From Dirofilaria immitis (lineage: Eukaryota; Nematoda; Chromadorea; Rhabditida; Onchocercidae), in the NCBI GenBank assembly GCA_024305405.1, contig JAKNDB010000087.1, positions 434,001 through 498,000 on the forward strand: a stretch of DNA of 64,000 nucleotides. Reading direction: 5' to 3'. The translations under genes were made by a program, and so were the position numbers. Positions 56,525-64,000 of the stretch are shown piece after piece (position 1 is the stretch's first letter; every line of letters starts with the position of its first letter). The notes under the pieces were generated by a model that worked only from the letters and a program-made list of their open reading frames with translations, ran no database searches and was not told where the DNA came from.

Positions 56525-58844
56525 ATGGTTCGCTTAACGGTTGAATTAATTAACGATTCGCTTCAGTATCTTAATACGGTTCGCGATCGGGAGTTAAGTT
56601 TACGAGCATGCAAAATTCCTGTTTTGGAAAATCTTGGCGTTACGAAGGTTAGTTCCTTCCTTTTTAAAAAGGAATTTTGCATTTCCAACTTATTTATAAT
56701 TTTCGCCGAATTTCTTCAATGTTTTTGATAGTAGTTATGATTTATTTTTCTAGATGATTTCTGATTTCAAAGACTTTTTAAAGATTTCTTGAATTGATAG
56801 GGCACTGAGTAATTGAAGATTTTTTTATAATATCTAAGATTATGATCGAATTTTTTGCCTTAATTGATGGTTAAATAAATTCCTTGGTGTTCTCGAATAG
56901 TATACACTTTTAAACTTGTATTCAAATGTCTTTGATATTTTTTTCTATTTTCATTGGAATTTTTCAGGATCAGTTCGATACAATTGATTTAACTGATAAT
57001 GATATTAGAAAGCTGGAGAACATCCCTTTGTTGAGACGACTTAGTACCCTCCTGATGCATAATAATCGCGTGCAGTAAGCGGTTTTGGGCAGTATCTGTT
57101 CTAAATATACTAATGAATTTGAATTTAAATATCGAATTTTGCAATTCATTAGTTCAGTTAAAGTAAAACGATTATTTCCTATGAAATTCGCTACACCATT
57201 CATTTTATAGGCAAATAATGCCAAACATCGGCGAAGCGTTACCATCTTTGAAGACTCTAGCTTTGACGAATAATAATTTATGTGAATTGGGTGATATTGA
57301 TCCTCTATCAACTTGTCCAAAATTGGAATATTTGACGTGAGCTTCCTGTTTGCATATTTCTAAAAGATTTCATGATTTGCATTTTTTGACAATGATAATG
57401 TTACCATTTATCATGAAAAACATGCTGATTTTTTCCAGACTGATTGGAAATCCATTAACACACAAACCACAATATCGTCTGTACGTAATATACAAGGTAT
57501 CATCAGTGCGTGTTCTGGATTTCAAACGAGTTCGTCTTGCGGTAAGTTTATCTTTTATTTTGTTTTAAAAAATGCCGTATATGAGAAGAATACATTTACA
57601 TTATTAAATCATTGGACAGTAACCTCAGAGATATTTTTTGAAAGGATATTTTTTCAGGAACGAAAACAAGCAGATAATTTGTTCAAAGGTAAAAAGGTCA
57701 GAAATTCAGGAATGAAATTGTGAAAAAATCAAAAGCTATACCTGATGACGAAGAAGACGGACAACCAAGAAATCTGCGTATAGAGGATGTCAAGAAAATT
57801 GAGGTAGAGTTTTTAAGTTTCTTAACAAATTAAAGAAAACTTCAGGATCGATTTCAAATATCAGTTTTGGTTTTAAAAATTTTAAATTTCAATATAGAAG
57901 AAACGTGAAATATAATAAACTGAAAAGTTATTACGAACATGCGAAATGTAATGTTGCAGAAATTAGAAAGATGCATTTCCTGCTCAAACTCTAGTTCTAC
58001 AAATATTGATAATACTATAATTGTAAGAATAAGATATTCTAGAATATCATGTTATTTTTCAAGAATTTTCTTCAAGTTGCAAATGCTTAGGAATGATGGG
58101 GAGATGGACAAACTCATAAATATTAGAAATTATTAGAAAAACCAGAAAGAAATCTCGTTCTTCTAATAAATGGAAATTAAACTCTGTATTTTTGAGGAAG
58201 CAATTGCATCGGCTTCAAGTCTTGCTGAGGTGGACCGATTACAAGCAATTTTACAAAGTGGACGAATTCCCGAAAATGGTTGGAGTCGTGGAAGTGAGAA
58301 TAATGTAACAGATGAATTTGAAAAGTAAGTTCGAATAAGTCGAACTTTCAACCTTTGCAAAATTTGTAGATATTTCTTCTGTGAAGCATTAATACATTTC
58401 TGATCTTTAAAGTTATGAAATTTATAGTGCGAAAGAAAGTAATGCATTTGTTGCGGAACATGAGGACGGAGATGATGATATTCCTTCACCAGCTGCAAGC
58501 CCTTATCGTGATGGTGTTAACGATGATGTACAATCTCCAGTAGCAAGTCCACTTCAGGAAGTAAAACTAACAGCTAATTTCATTATGCATATTGTTAATA
58601 CAGTAAAAAGTTAAATCTCAACAACCAAGTGGTTTATCTCTATTTATTTACTGAACGTTTGGAAATTTAAGTTATTTAAAGACATTGTCTTTAATGTTTC
58701 GTTTTTGGTACTTTCTTCAATGAAATTACAAAGAGTAAATTTATTTGAAAAATAATTGCGAATTCTTCAGTTCTCGACCTTTTTTACAGGCAAATTTGGA
58801 TAATGGGCAGGTAGAGTACATGATGGAAAAATAAGAAACGTTTT
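56525..58844 (+). CDS. U2 snRNP A' protein (U2A', SNRPA1)
   Basis: Eight exons: 56525-56647 (ATG), 56968-57074, 57211-57336, 57439-57541, 57658-57803, 58197-58324, 58428-58560 and 58800-58844 (TAA), about 303 residues. Leucine-rich repeats are clear: MVRLTVELINDSLQYLNTVR, DRELSLRACKIPVLENLGVT, FDTIDLTDNDIRKLENIPLL, RLSTLLMHNNRV, LPSLKTLALTNNNLCELGDI and LEYLTLIGNPLTHKPQYRLY, then VRVLDFKRVRLAERKQA. The tail has SSLAEVDRLQAILQSGRIPE, typical of U2A', then an acidic/Pro-rich extension that makes it longer than the human 255 residues. It binds U2 snRNA stem-loop IV together with U2B''. Exon 57658-57803 stops early unless one G is added at 57696-57697. With it the frame continues into EIVKKSKAIPDDEED. 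Reading past the donor at 58561 would give a different C-terminus. Confidence 0.9.
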
Positions 58845-59180
58845 TATTCAGCCTTTTCAATGAGCGCTTGAATCGCAAAGAAAAAGCCGAAAGTTTAAAA
58901 TTGTCTCATATCAGTGAACTCAAGTTAATGTTGATCTAAAGTGTCTTCTTTTGCTTCTTACGGAAACTTTTATATTTGGTGTGCTGTTCAAATTCTCGAG
59001 TTTTTTCACGATAATCAAGGAAACAGCTGCCTTAATGCAAAAGTTTTGTGAAAGATATTCTTGTGACACATATATGACATAATATTTTTTTTAGAAAAAT
59101 GAAAACCATTCCGTATTACACGTTACATCTAACTGTTTTTACAAGAGCAGAGAGAAGAAGAGAATAAAGACATTATAAGG

Positions 59181-59342
59181 ATGAGAAGTGTTGTAGGGAG
59201 AATTGCTAACTTATTATGTAGTGTTTATATATTATTGCACTTAACAATATCATTACATGTTGCTATTACACTGAAACCTTTTCGCTGCTTTTATATAGAT
59301 ATCGATGAACTAATCAGAAAACCTACTTTCATTCGTATCAAT
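59181..59342 (+). CDS. Possible first exon of a secreted protein
   Basis: ATG followed by a signal-peptide-like stretch (RIANLLCSVYILLHLTISLH), then VAITLKPFRCFYIDIDELIR and a phase-0 GTAAGT donor at 59343. A likely trans-splice acceptor (TTTTTACAAGAGCAG) lies about 35 bp upstream. The frame is typical of real first exons. Downstream exons are uncertain; the pieces at 60541 and 61367 are candidates. No family recognised from this exon alone. Confidence 0.4.
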
Positions 59343-60540
59343 GTAAGTCACACAACATCGAAAAAAGAAATCCAGATAGATGATTGTGCCTCTAATATAT
59401 ATATATATATGTAAGCCATTCCAATGCGACAACAAACTCAAAGATCAAAATTTCGATTAGACTCATTCGATAATCATTTGAATGGTCAAGATCATTGGCA
59501 CTGGAGATCAGTTGTGAGGTCGCAACGGCTATCGCTTTCATTTTGTGCACATAGAAAATGATTACTAATGTGAATCATTTTACAGCATCTTAACCTAGAA
59601 ATTAATACATCTCTAACAGATTCACTTATGGAACTTTGCGTTTCTTTTTTATCACGGAACTTCGTCTTTATTCGTGACACTCCCAACAGGAGAAATTAGC
59701 GTTTTTTGTTATTGTCCCTTGGTTCTATTGCAATTTTTATCGTCTTACAACGCTTCTTGTTTGTTGCGCTATAGGTTTCTCTTAATCATGGATTTCTTGT
59801 ACTAATCCGTCAAATATTGTTCATCGAATTTCTGAATTTTTTTACTGTTCATTTCAATATGTTTACTGGTTTGTCGAATAATTTCCCATTTGACATTTCC
59901 ACCATTTCGCTTCTTATATATCTCCATCCCATCCTCGTTTCATTTATTTTATTCAGGCTATCCGCATACCAGAGAGCATCAAATTCATTCATCGTAACTA
60001 TTTTGTTTTCATACAGATTTCACCTTTCTGCAGCTCTAGAAGAAGTCAATTCCTTTTGAATGCTTTCTCTAAAATTAGTAATATATTCATCTCTCCATAT
60101 TTTGAAAAGAAAAAAATTTAATGCTTTAAGAGTGTTGGACCAATATTTGATTAGTTTGCTCTTAGTTTTTAATATGCATGGAGTATATTCATCTTGATCA
60201 CAGCCATAACTAATTAGTAGATCTAATGACGCATTAGGTGAGATAAAATTGAGCGTATCACTCTATAATCATCGATTCTCAGGTATGTTAACAATTAGGG
60301 AAAGTATCCTTCTATTTCTGCTATCAAAGTCATTAATTCTATTTCTCTTAAATGTTTTCTTCCTATTGCTCATCTAAGAGACTTTTAGAAAAGTCCGATA
60401 ATTCGTCCGTATTCTTACGCACCTCCACTCCATAGTGCTTTCGGCATTTTTTTCTCCATATCATACCCGTCGTTGCTAAGAAAATTTTGTGAATGATAGT
60501 TTAAAATATCAATTTGAAATTGACCGGCATTGTCACTCAG
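59343..60540. other. Complex sequence with short coding-like frames on both strands
   Basis: Less AT-rich than most of the window. On the minus strand around 59870-60020 there is a 47-residue frame beginning MNEFDALWYADSLNK, and at 59492-59686 a Cys-containing frame with LRCCKMIHISNHFLCAQNES. Neither has an obvious partner exon. It could be a decayed gene or mobile element. Confidence 0.3.
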
Positions 60541-60695
60541 GACTAACTTCGGATATTCGCGTCGAGCAACGAATCTTCTTAGTACATGCAAAAAATTTCT
60601 CGGTGGTTAAGTCTTCCGCTAAGTTCAAATTGTACTTCGCTTGTAAAACATGTAAAAAAGCTATCCATCGATCGTTTGACTATTTCCAATATTAG
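60541..60695 (+). CDS. Possible terminal exon, Cys-containing, unrecognised
   Basis: After CACTCAG an open frame reads LTSDIRVEQRIFLVHAKNFS, then VVKSSAKFKLYFACKTCKKA and stops at TAG 60693. Balanced composition, a CxxC pair and a good acceptor argue for coding. It does not join in phase with the exon ending at 59342 unless a further exon lies between. Confidence 0.3.
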
Positions 60696-60982
60696 ATTTG
60701 ATTGAAAGAGAAGACAAACTAAAAAAAAAAAGAAATGAAGTTAAAAAGCGTATTGCTGCTAAATCCTTGAACTGTAAAATCAGGCATTCAGTAATGTTAT
60801 TTATATAGCTTGCTATCCAAAAAGCTAAATCGTGAAAAAATCCTAATAGTAGAATATCTGCTTCAGAAATCCATTCTAATGAGAAAGATAACTATTTTTT
60901 TAATAGGTATGAATGTTTTACTAGAAAAACTTTTTAGATTTTTTAATTTCACAGAAAATGAGCTTGGAGTGGAAAAATGAAG

Positions 60983-61105
60983 CAGGTAGTACTATTTGAT
61001 AATCATTAACAATTTGTCATTGTCAGGTAGTACTACTTGATAATCATTAACGATTTGTCATTGTCAGGTAGTACTATTTGATAATCATTAATGATTTGTC
61101 ATTGT
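60983..61105. repeat. 41-bp tandem repeat, three copies
   Basis: Units starting CAGGTAGTACTATTTGATAA at 60983, 61024 and 61065, nearly identical. Confidence 0.96.
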
Positions 61106-61366
61106 CAGGAAAGCAAATTTTATGCTTAACAGTCATTTGTAATAAAAAGTTATCATTGACTTGGTTTTGATAGAGAGTTAACTTTTAAGTTATATTTTCA
61201 TGAATTTGATATTCAAAAATTTAGAAACAATAGAAAAGATTTGTTCAATTTTGCTTTCGTATAGCGATAAGTAAATATTTGTATTCCGTATCATAAATAT
61301 GATAATTCATGTCAAGAAATTTTAATATTTTAACTTAATCTTTATTAAATTTGTTGTTCCTCAAAG

Positions 61367-61866
61367 TATGTCAAAATTTCATTCTTCATCGTAACAAACT
61401 TGATGTGGATTATTTGATCCTCCTCAATCTCTACAGATTTCCTCAATTTTTTCTTATTCGAACTGGAATGAATCACAAATTTGGGCAGTTAAACCTTTAT
61501 TACGGTAACATGGTAATACGTCAACAAAAGCAGTGATTAAAAGCAATCATACAGTTTCAAAGATGTCTATTATTAAGAGAAATCTAGTGATGATTAAAAA
61601 AAAGATGGCTGATTTGTTGCATAAAATTAACTTCGTCAATGGACATCTCGTATAATGGTTTGGTAATCAGAATCCTTCCGTTCGTGAGTGCAGGATCTTG
61701 GTACAATGTGACTGTCGAGAACAGGCTCTTGTTAACATATGGAGAGTACATCCATCACATAGACAAAGGCAGAAATTTTAGTTTATATGTAACTACAAAT
61801 GTACAGTATATAACATTTTGTGAAATTCAGGAAAAGAAAACATTGACTTCTTTGAAAACAAAATAA
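61367..61866 (+). CDS. Galectin-like domain exons, tentative
   Basis: Two open segments. The first, 61367-61512, follows CTCAAAG and ends at a GTAATA donor: VDYLILLNLYRFPQFFLIRT, then GMNHKFGQLNLYYGNM. The second, about 61639-61863 (TAA at 61864), reads LVIRILPFVSAGSWYNVTVE, then NRLLLTYGEYIHHIDKGRNF and SLYVTTNVQYITF. In order these resemble the beta-strand pattern of galectin domains: strand with 'NxRF', 'xxWG' turn, then 'PF..G..F.V.V...LL.Y.H'. Several canonical sugar-binding residues (the second His/Asn/Arg and the Trp) are not evident, so it would be a divergent or non-binding member. I could not place an acceptor that joins the two parts in phase. Secreted galectin-domain proteins exist in nematodes, and the signal-peptide exon at 59181 could belong to the same gene. 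Confidence 0.35.
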
Positions 61867-62027
61867 TCAGATTTTTATTAAAGTTGAATGAAGAATTGAA
61901 TGACTGGAAAATAAATGAATTTACTTTGAAGCGATAATCAATCAATTCAAATGATTATTTCGATTGCAATCTTATACAATAATTTTTTTTTATACAATAT
62001 TATTTCTTTTCAATCTTATACAACAAT

Positions 62028-63916
62028 ATTTTACTATTCCTTGATATAAATCAATTTTTTTATCAACTGCAACCAAATCTGGAAATGATTATTCTAATCA
62101 AGGAAGTCTTCGTCAATGGGTTATCATATTGTGCTATTGTTAAAATTATTATTATCTGTGAAACAAAATAAATAAAAAATTTCACTACATTATATGCGAT
62201 GATGGAAAAATACTTATTTATAGAATCAAAATATATTCTTTTATTAACTTAATTCCATCATCATCGCTTTTTATGAAGATAATTCTAAATAATCGACTTA
62301 TTTAGAAGGAGACCTAATGTTCTAATAAATATAATTTTTAGCATTTTAGCCACTAAATGATTTTCCATCTGCAGATTTTGAATAGAAAAAGAAATATATA
62401 AATATGCTTACAATTTGCATATACAATAATTTTTAATAAATTAACATTTCTATTTTGAATCGATCTTAATAAAGACAATTTTAAAATATTTAACTTTATA
62501 TGAATTTCAATATTTCGCTATCAACAAAAATCATTTTCGCAATGAATAATTCATCCGGTCTCAATGCGATATAATTTAATAGTTGAATGGATGGTGTAAA
62601 CAAAGTCTGTAACAAATATAACGCAGCTTTAAAGCAAAGCATGTTGCAAATATTAAATTTCGCGAACAAATTGATAAAACAAAATAAATAAAATATAATA
62701 AATGTAATAAATCATGTAACTAATTTCATCATATTCCTTAACGTCATTTTTACGCGTTTGTTTTTTATGTGTCTGCTTGTTATCTTTATCCAACTAAATT
62801 CACATCCTTCTTTTACACGTCTAAAAAAAACTAGTTCACATGCAAAATCCTTTATCTGATCATTGTAATTAGATCCATCGCAGCTTCTTTTGTTTTTTAA
62901 ATGAACATCTGTTGAAATATTTGCTGCAAACCATTCCTACTAAATATGTTTTGCATTATTCAAAATTGTATAGGTACTCATGATTAAGAAACAAAGGTAA
63001 AAATAAACATTTCTACTCAACCTAGTCGACGGCAACACTACACATCGTCTCCCTTCCACACTGCTTCCCCAACCTGATAATGAAACTTTTCCGACAAAGC
63101 CCAGTTTTTTCTACACAAATTCTTATGGTGCCACGAGCCAGGAAATGTCCGCAACTATAATTCTAAGCGCACAACCGGCAAAGAAAAACTGACGAAGTCA
63201 AAAGTTCTTCTCGACGAAGTCAAAGCAATGAACGCCATTAGATGAAATACTGACCAGAGATGAAACCCGTCGACAACACGAGGCTCAAATAGAAGTCAGA
63301 TTTTTCTGCAATACCAATGTAACTGATAGCAAAATTCAATATTACTATTTAATTTGTTTCCTTTCGAAATTTAGAATGAAATCAACCGAATGAATTTATT
63401 CATTGCGAAAATGATTTTTGTTGATAGCGAAATATTGAAATTCATATAAAGTTGAATATTTTAAAATTGTCTTTATTAAGATCGATTCAAAATAGAAATG
63501 TTAATTTATTAAAAATTATTGTATATGCAAATTGTAAGCATATTTATATATTTCTTTTTCTATTCAAAATCTGCAGATGGAAAATCATTTAGTGGCTAAA
63601 ATGCTAAAAATTATATTTATTAGAACATTAGGTCTCCTTCTAAATAAGTCGATTATTTAGAATTATCTTCATAAAAAGCGATGATGATGGAATTAAGTTA
63701 ATAAGAGAATATATTTTGATTCTATAAATAAGTATTTTTCCATCATCGCATATAATGTAGTGAAATTTTTATTTATTTTGTTTCACAGATAATAATAATT
63801 TTAACAATAGCACAATATGATAACCGATTGACGGAGACTTCCTTGATTAGAATAATCATTTCCAGATTTGGTCGAAGTTGATAAAATAATTGATTTAGAT
63901 CAAGGAATAGTAAAAT
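62028..63916. mobile_element. 1.9-kb element with 532-bp inverted terminal arms
   Basis: Left arm 62028-62559 and right arm 63385-63916 are reverse complements of equal length with only scattered mismatches and small indels. They enclose a spacer of 825 bp. Long near-identical inverted arms around a short centre without transposase are the form of a foldback or long-TIR non-autonomous DNA transposon; a recent inverted segmental duplication is the alternative. No clear target-site duplication is visible. The spacer has plain AT-rich sequence and a distinctly GC-richer part at about 63010-63310. Confidence 0.7.
63010..63310. other. GC-richer segment inside the inverted-repeat spacer
   Basis: Composition differs sharply from the arms. 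All six frames are broken. Short plus-strand pieces (for example LPSTLLPQPDNETFPTKPSF) and a Cys/His-containing neighbourhood weakly recall a retroelement gag region, but nothing is conclusive. Confidence 0.25.
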
Positions 63917-64000
63917 GGTATGGCAGAGGAAGCTGATATTCGGATGATCGTTAAGTAATCCCTTATTTTTGTAGCCAACATTTGGATAATTAAGCTTCTA

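Overview
The window is animal DNA, most likely from a parasitic nematode and probably clade III (spirurid/filarial side). The reasons are a patched-related (PTR) sterol-sensing protein, a nematode-type Cys-triplet repeat secreted protein, and a secreted plus a cytosolic Cu/Zn superoxide dismutase of the kind known from filariae. Other support comes from small AT-rich introns with GT..ttttcag borders, likely trans-splice acceptors just before start codons, and a tRNA-Leu(CAA) with an intron. It is not bacterial: coding sequence is split into many short exons, so long open frames are mostly simple repeats. Gene models were built by hand from exon similarity and splice-phase agreement. Gene names rest on recognised protein motifs, not on a database search.

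Layout. 0.2 kb: tRNA-Lys(TTT). 1.0-11.3 kb (+): PTR gene lacking its N-terminal exons, with large minisatellites and a candidate solo LTR in its introns. 12.7 kb: a membrane-protein exon fragment. 13.3-14.6 kb: a 72/60-bp minisatellite. 16.4-16.9 kb: tRNA-Leu(CAA) and an inverted degenerate tRNA-Leu-like copy. 18.2-24.9 kb (-): secreted Cys/Gln-rich protein. 25-30 kb: gene-poor simple-sequence DNA. 30.1-31.6 kb (+) and 33.2-34.3 kb (-): tail-to-tail secreted and cytosolic Cu/Zn SOD genes. 35-38 kb: minisatellites, including a 139-bp unit carrying a hairpin. 40.2-43.2 kb (-): SLC35E1-like transporter. 43.8-44.5 kb: AAT microsatellite. 47.7-51.8 kb (-): SMG9. 52.5-54.9 kb (+): TMEM222. 56.5-58.8 kb (+): U2 snRNP A'. 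59-62 kb: unrecognised secreted or galectin-like exons. 62.0-63.9 kb: a 1.9-kb element with 532-bp inverted arms.

Functionally this is an ordinary eukaryotic neighbourhood. SMG9 (nonsense-mediated decay) and TMEM222 are head-to-head over about 670 bp, followed by the splicing factor U2A'. The SOD pair covers extracellular and cytosolic superoxide. The most striking general signal is that at least five conserved genes are interrupted by single missing bases inside or next to homopolymers, plus two substituted splice dinucleotides. The cleanest explanation is uncorrected long-read homopolymer error, so these genes should not be called pseudogenes without checking. The best candidates for something undescribed are the long-inverted-repeat element at the right end, the hairpin-bearing 139-bp satellite, and the secreted exons between 59 and 62 kb.
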